A stretch of 64,000 nucleotides of DNA from Candidatus Thiodiazotropha sp. (ex Monitilora ramsayi). GTDB taxonomy: Bacteria > Pseudomonadota > Gammaproteobacteria > Chromatiales > Chromatiaceae. The notes below the pieces were generated by a model. It was not told the origin of the DNA. It searched no databases and saw only the letters and a list, made by a program, of their open reading frames with translations. Made by a program: the position numbers and the translations under genes. Shown here piece by piece: positions 27,619 through 37,098 of this stretch. Positions within the stretch are counted from its first letter, which is position 1. Each line of letters begins with the position of its first letter. The stretch covers positions 58,807 through 122,806 of the forward strand of contig JAHXIP010000010.1 of assembly GCA_025655575.1 (NCBI GenBank), written 5' to 3'.

Positions 27619-29931
27619 ATGTCGAAAACTGAAAATCACCTTACCGATGATCTCTCAGCCGAGTTTCAGGCAATCATGAAAAAGATAGAGGCAAGCTGGC
27701 CAATCTTGCCATCAGGCATCTGGAATAGCTCTTCAACTCGACAACTATCACGTCACCTGCATGCGTTTTCACGCCGTTGTGAAGAGACCGGCCAGAAGAC
27801 GCTGATCGGACAGATCACCTCGATAGACGATATGGTTAATGCCGTCATTGACAGCAACACATCACCAAGCAACGAACAGATCAAAAGACTGAATGAGGCG
27901 CTGGACCAACTGAAGGATCATGTTTTCAACTCGACGGCATCTGAACCGGCTCGCGCAGGGGATGTCATCCCGTTCGATCTGATCTATCTGCCACAAGCGG
28001 CGGACAAGAGTGACCCGATTTCTCAAGCCCTTGAGACTCAACCGTGGCGGCATCTCACACTGGACCAAGCTGATGAGCTCTATGCCATCCTCTCCCGTGA
28101 GGGGGCAAAAGTACTTCTGATCGATGCAGCGTTTCTGGATAGTGACTCGCTCAACCAAGTACTCGAATTGCTAAACAATAAAAAGCACACCACGCAATCC
28201 GAGCTGGTTTTTCTCTCCGAGCACTACAATATGGAAACCCGTTTAAGCGCTATGCGCACGGGCGCCAGACATTTCTTCACCAAACCGATCCATATCGATG
28301 ATCTGATAGACACACTTGAGAGCCGAATCGATCCGAAAGCGATCCCTCGCAAACGGGTATTGATTGTTGAGGATGACGAGTCGCAGGCCAATTTCGCTGC
28401 AAAATTGTTACAGAAGAGCGGTATGGACACGCTCGCCATCTACAATCCCCTGAGTGTCATTGAGGGTGTCACCCAGTTCCAGCCAGACCTTATCCTAATG
28501 GACCTCTATATGCCGGGCGCTGACGGCATTGAACTCACCCGGATGATTCGTGACCGTAAAGAGACGCAAGCCATTCCCATTGTGTTTCTCTCGGGTGAGG
28601 ACGACCTGGAGAAAAAGCTGCTGGCACTCTACGCAGGAGCGGATGACTTCCTTACCAAACCGGTGCGCCCACAACAACTGCTGGCCACCGTCAACACCCG
28701 TATCGATCGCGCCAAGAGCATCTGCGCCGGTGCCGCACAACTTTATACAGACCAGATAACAGGTCTGCCTACAAGAAGAGAGTTTCTCTCGCTGATCGAT
28801 CTGACCCTTTCAAAATCGAATGCCTACCGTTCAATCCTCGTCTGCTGCCTTAGCGATAAGCAAGATGAATCGATTGAAATCGACAATGAGGCAAGGGGAT
28901 CCCTACTGGTACAGGTTGCCAATACGATCAAACCGCTCCTGAAACAGAGCGACACCCTGGCAAGAACTGGTGAACTCAGCCTGTCAATCCTGTTTCAGCG
29001 AGATCAGGAACATGCGGTGGAACAACTGGGAGAAGCTGTCTATACAGCAGTGTTCCCGGTATTAAAAGAAACGGATCATGCCAGGCTCGGTATTGGCATG
29101 ACGCTGCTGGACAGTACAACAGGAAGTGCTCATGAGCAGCTCAGTCATGCCGAATCGAGTGCTCACTTTGCCTATCGCCAAGGTAAAGCAGGCTATCAAC
29201 TCTATGGTGAAAATCAGCCTACCTCAACCGAGGCAAACGAGCATGCCGTCGAACCCTTGCCCAAGGAGAAATTTTTATTCGCTCTTGAAAACGACTTGGT
29301 GACCCTTCAAGAGCAACACTACACCGGCCGAAAGGAACAATCCCTAGAGACTATAGAACTGATACCCATTCTCAATGGTGAGACAAAAAGCCCTTATCAG
29401 ATGGCGACCGATGCCGGCGCCCTGGTTGAATTCGACCATTTCATCTGCGACCAGGCGCTGCAAAGATTGAGCAAACTTGTCATGCAAGGCAGCAGGGGAA
29501 GATTGATCTTCCATCAATCCGCGCAGGTCATTCAAGACACGGAATATCTCGATTTCATTAAGTCGGAGCTGCGCAGACGCCAGATCGTCGGCACCGGTCT
29601 CATGATAGAGTTTGACCTGCCCTCCCTGGCTGCCGATCTGAAACAGGCAAGAGCCCTCATGGGAGAGCTTGCCGGCTTAGGTATCAGTGTCTCACTGGAT
29701 AACTTTGCCTGTAACGACACAGCCTACAAGGTCCTCGCATACCTTCAGGGCAATGCCGTCAGACCGCACCCGTCACTGCTAAAGATCGACAACGAGAAGA
29801 TCCAGCATATCGCCACGCAGGTCCACTCGTTAGGGGCGGAAATCATCCTCCCACGCGTGGAATGCCATGATCAGATAGGCCTCCAGTGGTCAATGTCCGC
29901 CGACTATATTCAGATGAACTTTGACCACTGA
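27619..29931 (+). CDS. Response regulator with two receiver-like domains and degenerate GGDEF and EAL domains
   Basis: A 770-residue soluble protein. Residues 1-110 are helical and unassigned. At about 125-235 lies a receiver-like domain without the N-terminal acidic pair but with LLIDAAF and FTKPIH. At about 246-365 is a canonical receiver (RVLIVEDDESQ, LILMDLYMPGADG, DDFLTKPVRP). Next, a GGDEF-fold region has ARTGELSL where GG(D/E)EF should be, and the final EAL-fold region has no EAL motif (its first strand reads SLETIELIPILN). It should neither make nor degrade c-di-GMP, and is more likely a binding or scaffold output. No partner kinase is adjacent. The ribosome site CAGGAT is acceptable. 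Confidence 0.82.
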   Translation: MSKTENHLTDDLSAEFQAIMKKIEASWPILPSGIWNSSSTRQLSRHLHAFSRRCEETGQKTLIGQITSIDDMVNAVIDSNTSPSNEQIKRLNEALDQLKDHVFNSTASEPARAGDVIPFDLIYLPQAADKSDPISQALETQPWRHLTLDQADELYAILSREGAKVLLIDAAFLDSDSLNQVLELLNNKKHTTQSELVFLSEHYNMETRLSAMRTGARHFFTKPIHIDDLIDTLESRIDPKAIPRKRVLIVEDDESQANFAAKLLQKSGMDTLAIYNPLSVIEGVTQFQPDLILMDLYMPGADGIELTRMIRDRKETQAIPIVFLSGEDDLEKKLLALYAGADDFLTKPVRPQQLLATVNTRIDRAKSICAGAAQLYTDQITGLPTRREFLSLIDLTLSKSNAYRSILVCCLSDKQDESIEIDNEARGSLLVQVANTIKPLLKQSDTLARTGELSLSILFQRDQEHAVEQLGEAVYTAVFPVLKETDHARLGIGMTLLDSTTGSAHEQLSHAESSAHFAYRQGKAGYQLYGENQPTSTEANEHAVEPLPKEKFLFALENDLVTLQEQHYTGRKEQSLETIELIPILNGETKSPYQMATDAGALVEFDHFICDQALQRLSKLVMQGSRGRLIFHQSAQVIQDTEYLDFIKSELRRRQIVGTGLMIEFDLPSLAADLKQARALMGELAGLGISVSLDNFACNDTAYKVLAYLQGNAVRPHPSLLKIDNEKIQHIATQVHSLGAEIILPRVECHDQIGLQWSMSADYIQMNFDH

Positions 29932-29936
29932 GTCGC

Positions 29937-30365
29937 TTAGCGAGTGCGTTCGCAGACGCCCTCAGGAAAGAAGAATGCGATCTCGGCCTTTGCGGTATCG
30001 GGTCCATCGGAACCATGCACTGCATTCTCGTCCACCGTCTGAGCAAAATCGGCTCTGATGGTGCCAGGTGCAGCTTCCTGCGGATTGGTGGCACCCATGA
30101 TTTCACGGTTTCTCGCGATGGCGTTTTCACCTTCCAACACCTGCACCATGACAGGACCGGAGGTCATGAAGTCGATCAGATCATTGTAGAAAGGGCGTTC
30201 TTTGTGTACCGCGTAGAAATCACCGGCCTGTTCTCGGCTAAGATGGAGCATCCTCGACGCCAAGATTTTCAACCCGGCCTCCTCGAATCGACCGTAGATT
30301 TGACCGATTACGTTCTTTGCCACAGCATCGGGTTTGACGATAGAGAAAGTGCGTTCAATGGCCAT
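29937..30365 (-). CDS. ndk: Nucleoside diphosphate kinase
   Basis: Transfers phosphate from ATP to other NDPs through a phosphohistidine. His117 is in [29 protein letters not shown] starts the protein and [18 protein letters not shown] is the nucleotide site. The 142-residue length is standard. Its stop lies 5 bases from the convergent stop of the receiver/EAL gene. In many gammaproteobacteria ndk precedes rlmN and pilF, but that neighbourhood is not seen here. Confidence 0.96.
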   Translation of the reverse strand: MAIERTFSIVKPDAVAKNVIGQIYGRFEEAGLKILASRMLHLSREQAGDFYAVHKERPFYNDLIDFMTSGPVMVQVLEGENAIARNREIMGATNPQEAAPGTIRADFAQTVDENAVHGSDGPDTAKAEIAFFFPEGVCERTR

Positions 30366-30453
30366 TGAGAAGCTCCGGAGTTGTAGTATAAGGTATATAT
30401 GAATTGCTGCAGCGCAGCAACGGTGCGCAAGGTACTGCGCTCTGACGGCTGTG

Positions 30454-31602
30454 TCAAGCCGGCTTCACCCCAACCTCCCGATCGACCCATCGCCAGGCAA
30501 TCAAAACCGCTAACAAAGCATAGCCCGCAGCAACACCATAGGTAGCCGCCGGGCCAATACCTGTCCAGAAATACCCACTCAACAGACTGCCAAAGGCGCC
30601 ACCCGCGCCAAAACTGATACTACTGTATAGCGCCTGTCCCCTACCCTGGTGCCGGCCAACAAAATAGTGGTGTACCAGGTGGATTGCGGCGGCATGAAAG
30701 GTGCCGAATGTTGCTGCGTGCATCACTTGCGCCAACAGGACTAGCAGCAGATTCTCTGGCGCGATACCCACCAGAACCCAACGCACCACAGCAATCGCCA
30801 GACTGACGATCAACACCTGCCGGGCACTCCAGCGATGAAGCAGGCGATGCATGACCAGGAAGATCAAAACCTCTGCAATTACACCCAATGCCCAAAGTTC
30901 GCCAATCGTGCTTCTTGAATAACCGATACCTTCCATATAGATCGAGTAGAAGGCGTAGTAGGCACTGTGGCTAGCCTGCATTAAGAAGCTGACCAACAGG
31001 AAGGCGACCACATCTTTGCGTCTCAGCACCTGCATGATCGAGCCCTGGTGCTGGCTCGGCATCACGGCCCGCTTCTCCGGCACCAGCAGGCTACTGATAA
31101 AGATACCGATGTAGATCAGCAGGACCATTTTCGGTACTAAATCCACACCCATTTCATCAAGCAGGTAACCCAGTACAGTGACTGTCAGGATAAAGCCAAT
31201 GGAACCCCAAAGCCGGATGCGGCTATAGTGTTGGATACGCTCTTTAAGATGACTCATGGTGACCGCTTCGAACTGAGGCAATGAAGCGTTCCAGAAGAAG
31301 CTGAAGAGCATCATCACCAGGGCCAGCAGCCAGAAACCCTCGGCATAGAAGACACCGATAAAACAGACGATGGAGAGTAGTGAAGCCATCCGGACGATGG
31401 GCATGCGCAGGCCGGTATGATCGGCGATCCAACCCCAGATATTGGGTGCAATCAGCTTGGTGATCATGATCACCGCCATCAGCTCACCGATCTCAACCGG
31501 CGTAAAGCCTCTATCCTGCAGGTAGAGTCCCCAAAATGGCAGCAAAGCACCCAGGGAGGCGAAATAGAAGAGATAGAAACCCGAAAGACGCCAGTATGGC
31601 AT
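30454..31602 (-). CDS. MFS transporter (phenylpropionate/HcaT-like group)
   Basis: Twelve hydrophobic segments in 382 residues. The opening [33 protein letters not shown] and the loop [16 protein letters not shown] match the MFS_1-like/PPP-permease group. The second half has [33 protein letters not shown]. The natural substrate is unknown; HcaT-like annotations are by family only. It starts 2 bases after aroC ends, so the two are probably co-transcribed. Confidence 0.85.
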   Translation of the reverse strand: MPYWRLSGFYLFYFASLGALLPFWGLYLQDRGFTPVEIGELMAVIMITKLIAPNIWGWIADHTGLRMPIVRMASLLSIVCFIGVFYAEGFWLLALVMMLFSFFWNASLPQFEAVTMSHLKERIQHYSRIRLWGSIGFILTVTVLGYLLDEMGVDLVPKMVLLIYIGIFISSLLVPEKRAVMPSQHQGSIMQVLRRKDVVAFLLVSFLMQASHSAYYAFYSIYMEGIGYSRSTIGELWALGVIAEVLIFLVMHRLLHRWSARQVLIVSLAIAVVRWVLVGIAPENLLLVLLAQVMHAATFGTFHAAAIHLVHHYFVGRHQGRGQALYSSISFGAGGAFGSLLSGYFWTGIGPAATYGVAAGYALLAVLIAWRWVDREVGVKPA

Positions 31603-31604
31603 CC

Positions 31605-32699
31605 CTATTCTGAACCGAGATCCGTCAGACCTGAGTTGACATCCATATTCTGCCCGCGATGCCTTAGTACATGATCCATCACAACAATCGCCATCATCGC
31701 CTCGGCAATGGGCGTGGCTCGAATACCGACACAGGGGTCGTGGCGCCCTTGGGTGACCACTTCGACCGGGACTCCCTCACGGCTCACCGTATGGCCTGGC
31801 AGGCGCAGGCTGGATGTGGGTTTGAGCGCGATACTGGCAACTAAATCCTGGCCACTGGAGATACCCCCCAAGACACCACCCGCATGGTTGCTGAGAAACC
31901 CTTCCGGAGCCATCTCATCACGATGCTCTGTCCCCTTCTGCTCCACGCAGAGGAAGCCGTCTCCGATCTCCACCCCCTTGACCGCATTGATACTCATCAG
32001 GGCATGCGCCAGATCCGCATCCAGGCGATCGAAGATCGGCTCACCGATACCGGCCATCATACCGGTGGCGACTACGTTGATGCGTGCACCGATGGAGTTA
32101 CCCGCTTTGCGCAGGGCATCCATATAGGCTTCCATCTCCGGCACCATATTGACATCAGGCGAGAAAAATGGGTTCTGCTCTACCTGATCCCAGTCGAATT
32201 TCTCTGGTCTCAGTGGTCCTAGTTGGGCCAGATAGCCCCGAATCTCAATACCGTAGCGCTCTCGCAGATATTTCTTGGCGATCCCCCCCGCCGCCACCCG
32301 CATGGCAGTCTCACGGGCAGAGGAGCGACCACCGCCACGATAGTCGCGAAATCCAAACTTCTGATTATAGGTATAGTCCGCATGTCCGGGACGAAAGCGG
32401 TCCATGATATCGGAATAGTCCTTGGATCGCTGATCCGTATTCTGGATGATCATGCCAATCGGCGTACCGGTTGTTTTACCTTCGAAAACGCCAGATAGAA
32501 TCTGTACCTCATCATCCTCCCGGCGCTGTGTGGTGTGACGAGAAGTCCCCGGTTTGCGGCGGTCCAGATCCGGTTGCAGATCACCGGAGGAGAGTTCGAG
32601 CCCCGGAGGGCAACCGTCCACAATACAACCAATAGCGGGCCCATGGGACTCACCAAAGGAGGTTACCGTGAAGAGTTTGCCAATTGTGTTGCCGGACAT
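31605..32699 (-). CDS. aroC: Chorismate synthase
   Basis: FMN-dependent enzyme converting EPSP to chorismate. The family signatures are all present: [27 protein letters not shown] at the N-terminus, [36 protein letters not shown] in the middle, and [24 protein letters not shown] and [18 protein letters not shown] towards the end. Length 364 residues is normal. It lies 6 bases after tolC and 2 bases before the MFS gene. Confidence 0.97.
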   Translation of the reverse strand: MSGNTIGKLFTVTSFGESHGPAIGCIVDGCPPGLELSSGDLQPDLDRRKPGTSRHTTQRREDDEVQILSGVFEGKTTGTPIGMIIQNTDQRSKDYSDIMDRFRPGHADYTYNQKFGFRDYRGGGRSSARETAMRVAAGGIAKKYLRERYGIEIRGYLAQLGPLRPEKFDWDQVEQNPFFSPDVNMVPEMEAYMDALRKAGNSIGARINVVATGMMAGIGEPIFDRLDADLAHALMSINAVKGVEIGDGFLCVEQKGTEHRDEMAPEGFLSNHAGGVLGGISSGQDLVASIALKPTSSLRLPGHTVSREGVPVEVVTQGRHDPCVGIRATPIAEAMMAIVVMDHVLRHRGQNMDVNSGLTDLGSE

Positions 32700-32705
32700 A
32701 AGAAC

Positions 32706-34034
32706 TCAGGGCTCCAACCAGGCATTCACACGTTGCAAGTCCTCTTCGCTGAGTGTACCTGCTGCGGATTTCAGTGAGAGGCCGTTGAGGATGTAGCCGT
32801 AACGGGAATTAAGATAGTCACGTTGCGAGGAAAAAAGATTTCGCTGTACGTTCAGCACATCGACGATAGTACGCGTACCCACCTCGTAACCGGCTTGGGT
32901 CGACTCCAGCGCACTCTGCGCCGATATGGTCGCCGCCTTCAGCGCCTCCACCTGACTGATGGTAGAGAGCACACCGCGGTAAGCATCACGCACTTGCCGG
33001 TTCACGGCCCGGCGGGTCTGGTCCAGGCTCTGTTGGGCAGCACGAAAGTTGGCCATCGCCTGACGTGTCTGGGCACTCACTGCACCACCTGTATAGATCG
33101 GTACCTCAAGGGATAATCCAATAGAAGCCTGATCAGCTTCAGACGCTGTTTCAGAATCGCTGCGATTCATCGTGTAGCCACCAACCAGATCGAGTGTGGG
33201 ATAGTGGCCGGAACGGCTCACATCGACCTCCTGCTTCAGACTCTCCAGACTGGCGTTGGAGGCGATGATGCCGTAGTTCTGCTGCTGAGCCGTATCGGAC
33301 CAGGCCTGCAGATCCTTCGGTACCGGCGGGTTAAGCCGCAGTCCATCACCCAGTTTGGCGAGATTGCTCTTGGGCTGGGATCCGATGATCTCAAACAGGG
33401 CCTCCCAAGCGTTGTCCAGACTATTCTCTGCTGCGATTTCAGATGCCCTCGCTGCGTCATGTGCCGCCTGGGCCTCATGCACATCGGTAATCGCGATCAG
33501 ACCCACGTCGAATCGTTGTTGCGCCTGCTCCAGCTGACGGCCTGTGGCCTCACGCTCCGCCTTGGCTACCCGAAGATCGTCCTCCGCAGAGAGAATATCG
33601 AAATAGGCAGTGGTGCTTCGCACCATCAGATCAATCTCGGCTGAGGCATACTGAGCTTCCGCCTGGGCGATGGTGCTGTCCGCCTGTTCCAGTTGAATAA
33701 AGCGGTCACGGCGATAGAGCGGTTGTGTCAGATTCAATCCAAGTCCGCTCTCCTGAAAGGTGGTGGTGTCATCAGCCCCCGTCCCGAACGGGCTCGATAT
33801 CAATTTGCGCCTTACAGAATCATAGGTAGCGCCAAGTCCGATTGTCGGTAAAAGTTGAGAGCGCGCGAGACTTTTGCTCTCGCGTGACGCATCCAGCTGC
33901 TCCTTGACGGCCTGTAGTTGGGGATCATTTTGCAGCGCCAGCTGATAGATCGATATCAGATCTTCCGCTTGCACGGCGGTCAGGGTGAATAACAGTGGCA
34001 GCAGCAGAAGACGCTTAATCAGTTTCATTTCCAT
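32706..34034 (-). CDS. tolC: TolC-family outer-membrane efflux channel
   Basis: Signal peptide (KLIKRLLLLPLLFTLTAVQA) followed by the repeated OEP coiled-coil/beta-barrel pattern: EDLISIYQLALQNDPQLQAVKEQL in the first half, and TQAGYEVGTRTIVDVLNVQRNLFSSQRDYLNSRYGYILN at the end, which is the diagnostic TolC motif. Length 442 residues suits E. coli-type TolC. As a general exit duct it could serve the two RND systems further downstream, neither of which carries its own outer-membrane gene; that link is inferred. ATG 34028 is an alternative start two codons in. Confidence 0.92.
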   Translation of the reverse strand: MEMKLIKRLLLLPLLFTLTAVQAEDLISIYQLALQNDPQLQAVKEQLDASRESKSLARSQLLPTIGLGATYDSVRRKLISSPFGTGADDTTTFQESGLGLNLTQPLYRRDRFIQLEQADSTIAQAEAQYASAEIDLMVRSTTAYFDILSAEDDLRVAKAEREATGRQLEQAQQRFDVGLIAITDVHEAQAAHDAARASEIAAENSLDNAWEALFEIIGSQPKSNLAKLGDGLRLNPPVPKDLQAWSDTAQQQNYGIIASNASLESLKQEVDVSRSGHYPTLDLVGGYTMNRSDSETASEADQASIGLSLEVPIYTGGAVSAQTRQAMANFRAAQQSLDQTRRAVNRQVRDAYRGVLSTISQVEALKAATISAQSALESTQAGYEVGTRTIVDVLNVQRNLFSSQRDYLNSRYGYILNGLSLKSAAGTLSEEDLQRVNAWLEP

Positions 34035-34128
34035 TCCATCGATTGTGACGGGTGATAAGACAGGATACCGCAGGGGACTTTATCATATTTGGTGCTCCCT
34101 GCCGGAATGCGAATTGACAAATTCCCTC

Positions 34129-34983
34129 TTATTTCTCAGGCTTCTCCACCGTCATCGGCGGTACCAGCAGCTGGGGATCGATACGAGCGCTTCGCAGATT
34201 CATACGCCAATCCAGATGGGCGCCGGTAACCCGCCCAGTGGCCCCAATTTCCGCTATCAGATCGCCCTGCTTCACTCGATCTCCCACCTTCACCAGAATT
34301 TTGCTCAGATGCAGAAAAGAGGAGGAGAGTTTGTGCCCATGGTCGACAATCAATGTCCCACCAGAATAGAACATATCGGGATGCGCCAGGGTTACAATAC
34401 CATCCGCCGGCGCATAGACAGGCGTACCTGTAGGTGCGGCCACATCGACACCAAAGTGTGGGCGCCGGGGTTCTCCATTTAAAACCCGCTGACTGCCGTA
34501 AACCCCACTGATGATCCCTTTGGCCGGCCAAATGAACCCCCCCAGAAAGTCGGCTCGTGGATCATCAAGCTTACGTGCCTTTTTGATTTGGGCTGTCTCC
34601 TTTTTGATCCGCTTCCAATCACGTTTGGGAGGTGTCACTTTTGAAGGCGGCAGGCCATCAATCCGCTGTATCTCATAGTCCCGCTTGCCAATCGTGATAT
34701 TCCGTTGTTCGGCGAGCTTGCCATCTCTTCGAACCACCAGGGTATGCTGTAACGCATCGTCCCGGCCGAAACCCAGCAAGAAGAGCCCCTCATCAGAGAC
34801 CCGGATGGGCACCCCATCGAATTTAACCTGATCTCCAGGATCTGTCTGCCCGATCACCATACCGCCCTGAAGAAAATCACCCTCCAGAGAGAGCGCCTGG
34901 GCCAACGGAGAAAATAGCACCAACAGCCAGGAAATCAGCACTGGCGAAAAGACCCGAACAGAACGTTTAGAGATAAAATTCAT
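34129..34983 (-). CDS. M23-family (LytM) peptidase, exported
   Basis: N-terminal signal sequence (SVRVFSPVLISWLLVLFSPLAQA), a beta-rich region of about 130 residues (GDFLQGGMVIGQTDPGDQVKFDG...), then the LytM zinc endopeptidase domain: GIISGVYGSQRVLNGEPRRPHFGVDVAAPTGTPVYAPADG with the HxxxD zinc motif, and GRVTGAHLDWRMN, where the usual HxH reads HLD, as is common in this subgroup. The likely target is peptidoglycan cross-bridges. I use ATG 34983 (MNFISKRSV) rather than 35034 because it places the signal peptide at the N-terminus; the ribosome site is weak. Confidence 0.88.
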   Translation of the reverse strand: MNFISKRSVRVFSPVLISWLLVLFSPLAQALSLEGDFLQGGMVIGQTDPGDQVKFDGVPIRVSDEGLFLLGFGRDDALQHTLVVRRDGKLAEQRNITIGKRDYEIQRIDGLPPSKVTPPKRDWKRIKKETAQIKKARKLDDPRADFLGGFIWPAKGIISGVYGSQRVLNGEPRRPHFGVDVAAPTGTPVYAPADGIVTLAHPDMFYSGGTLIVDHGHKLSSSFLHLSKILVKVGDRVKQGDLIAEIGATGRVTGAHLDWRMNLRSARIDPQLLVPPMTVEKPEK

Positions 34984-35144
34984 ACCGTGTAGCTTCAAGG
35001 AAAAGAATCGATCAGTAATGTAGAAAACTACCACAGGCCTCTAACCTATCCAACCGCTGAACTGCCCCCTGCAACGATTGACAGGCACCGCATCTGGTTG
35101 TAGAGTTCGCGATCTCCAAGCCGGCCCGCCCGGTGACCACATAT

Positions 35145-35231
35145 GCCGAGGTGGTGAAATTGGTAGACACGCTAGCTTCAGGTGCTAGTGGGGGCAACCC
35201 CGTGGAGGTTCAAGTCCTCTCCTCGGCACCA
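35145..35231 (+). tRNA. tRNA-Leu (anticodon CAG)
   Basis: 87 bases including an encoded CCA. The acceptor stem GCCGAGG pairs with CCTCGGC; the discriminator is A. The anticodon arm is CTAGC-TTCAGGT-GCTAG with anticodon CAG. A long variable arm (GTGGGGGCAACCCCGT) and the T-loop TTCAAGT identify a class II leucine tRNA. Confidence 0.97.
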
Positions 35232-35239
35232 AATTCAGC

Positions 35240-35271
35240 AAGCCCCATCGCCATTTGCTTTGGGGCTTTTT
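35240..35271 (+). terminator. Terminator after tRNA-Leu
   Basis: An 8-bp stem AAGCCCCA / TGGGGCTT with a 13-base loop followed by TTT, starting 8 bases past the tRNA 3' end. Confidence 0.85.
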
Positions 35272-35400
35272 CATTTCCAGCAATAAGATTCTCTCGAAAG
35301 CAAACCCTTATACAACGCCACACCGTCTGGCTCGAATATCCCTAGCACCCTGGCATGGGGCATGTCATAGTGTTGGCAGACTTGAAATAGACTATTCACG

Positions 35401-35640
35401 ATGCCCGAAGACAACATCCTTCTGTTTCCGAATAAATTCCGCGATACCCTAGATGATACTCAATGGCAGGCCCTGCAGGGTGAGTTCTATCTGGACTGCT
35501 ACCATGCTCACCATGGATATCCGGCAGAAAATCCAGACAGCCTAAGAGACTGGCTGCAGGAAGCCGGTCTTTATGCGGATATGGAAAATGCTTTTTTTCG
35601 TGGCTGGCTTCTCCGCCGTTTATCAGAAACCACTGAATGA
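35401..35640 (+). CDS. Small hypothetical protein (79 aa)
   Basis: Not recognised. The reading frame MPEDNILLFPNKFRDTLDDT... is acidic, hydrophilic and rich in aromatic residues (WQALQGEFYLDCYHAHHGYP), and looks like a small folded soluble protein rather than a shadow. It lies alone between the tRNA terminator and the RND operon; the overlapping minus-strand ORF 35396..35677 is less protein-like. There is no strong ribosome binding site before the ATG, which lowers confidence. Confidence 0.5.
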   Translation: MPEDNILLFPNKFRDTLDDTQWQALQGEFYLDCYHAHHGYPAENPDSLRDWLQEAGLYADMENAFFRGWLLRRLSETTE

Positions 35641-35926
35641 TTTCGCGTGTGCGTTCGGTTAGAGAAAGCGTTTCCAACCGGCCTGTCTGTGGGTCTTTCC
35701 TATTCTAGACTTGCTTATCTGTTTTAAAACCTCCTGTTTGCCAAACTCCCGTCATGCAATGAGATGGTTTTTGTCGCTTCTTGTTCATCCATGAGGAATG
35801 AATTGCACGGTAGACTGGCGGGTTATTAATCCACCTGCCATACCTATCTACAAGGAATGTTTAGAGGTAGAGTTACATACCACCGCCTCAACATAAAAAA
35901 ACAGTCGATCGCGAGGAGCTAGAGAA

Positions 35927-37057
35927 ATGCCATTGCGTACAATCACTTTCCCCGGCTTAATCTTTCTTCCTCTGCTTTTCATGGGGTGCAGTGAGCCGCC
36001 CCAGACTGCTCCCGTTGAAATTGTACGTCCAGTAAAAACTATACTCATAGAAACGACGGGACAGGGGGTCATTCGAACGTTCCCCGCCCGTATCGATGCC
36101 GGTCGCAAGGCTGAATTATCATTCCGTGTCGCCGGAAAAATTATCGAGATACCTGTAAAGGAAGGAGACCGGATTGCAAAAGGCCAGGTGGTAGCCTCAC
36201 TCGACCCAACCGAATACCGGATCAAGTACAACGACCGCAAGGCAACATTCGATAAGGCCAAGAGAAACTTCAGCCGGGCCAAGGAGCTGGTGGCAAAAGG
36301 CAATATCTCAAAAATGGACTTCGACCGCCTTGAAGCAGAATTCAAGAGCGCCACTGCGTCACTGGAGTCGGCACAACAGGATCTCAACTACACAAAACTG
36401 ACCGCCCCTTTCGGTGGCATCATCGCCAAACGGCATATCCAGGCCTTTGAAGAAATACAGGCCAAACAGCTCATCTTCGACCTGCAGGACCTGACCCAGC
36501 TCGAGGTCAAGTTCGATGTACCGGAAAGTCTGGTGCGCCGGGTAGAGGGCGTCAATGACAGGGATGCTGTACGGGAGCGCAAGCCGATTCCCGCCTTTGT
36601 CTCGTTCTCCGACAATACGCAGGAGCGCTACCGTCTGAAATTCCGCGAAGTCAGCACCAAGGCTGACGCAAATACCCAGACCTTCGAGGTGACCTATACC
36701 ATGGAGGAGGTCGATGGCATCACCATCCTGCCAGGTATGACCGCAAATGTGACTGCCGACCTCAGCAGCCTGAACAACGAAGATACCATTCATACCGTTC
36801 CTTCCAGCGCCATCGTCGGTGACTATAAGCTCGCCCCAACCGCCTGGTTGGTCGATGAGGCGTCGATGACAGTCAAACCCCGACCGGTCAAGGTGGGTCG
36901 ACTCGTCGGAGATCGGGTCCAGGTACTCGACGGCCTGAAGGAGGGCGACCGCATCGTCATAGCCGGCACCCCTTTCCTGGTTGAAGGGATGAAGGTCATG
37001 ATGATGCAGGACAGGGAACAGGCTACCCCCAGGCCCGACGATCTGAAGTACCAGTAA
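35927..37057 (+). CDS. RND efflux periplasmic adaptor (membrane fusion lipoprotein)
   Basis: Lipoprotein signal with lipobox LLFMGCS near residue 21, then the adaptor fold: barrel-sandwich hybrid halves (GRKAELSFRVAGKIIEIPVKEGDRIAKGQVVASLD and LNYTKLTAPFGGIIAKRHI) separated by an alpha-hairpin (residues about 95-145), and a beta-barrel/MP domain (ITILPGMTANVTADL, LKEGDRIVIAGTPFLVEGMKV). It couples the inner-membrane pump encoded 41 bases downstream to an outer-membrane channel. Substrate unknown. Confidence 0.92.
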   Translation: MPLRTITFPGLIFLPLLFMGCSEPPQTAPVEIVRPVKTILIETTGQGVIRTFPARIDAGRKAELSFRVAGKIIEIPVKEGDRIAKGQVVASLDPTEYRIKYNDRKATFDKAKRNFSRAKELVAKGNISKMDFDRLEAEFKSATASLESAQQDLNYTKLTAPFGGIIAKRHIQAFEEIQAKQLIFDLQDLTQLEVKFDVPESLVRRVEGVNDRDAVRERKPIPAFVSFSDNTQERYRLKFREVSTKADANTQTFEVTYTMEEVDGITILPGMTANVTADLSSLNNEDTIHTVPSSAIVGDYKLAPTAWLVDEASMTVKPRPVKVGRLVGDRVQVLDGLKEGDRIVIAGTPFLVEGMKVMMMQDREQATPRPDDLKYQ

Positions 37058-37098
37058 CCACCCTCTCCTGTAAAAAAGAACAATGTAAGGGATATGCG

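Noticed and set aside
35848-36387. 179-codon minus-strand ORF at the start of the first RND adaptor
   Set aside because: Antisense to a lipoprotein with clear lipobox and adaptor motifs.
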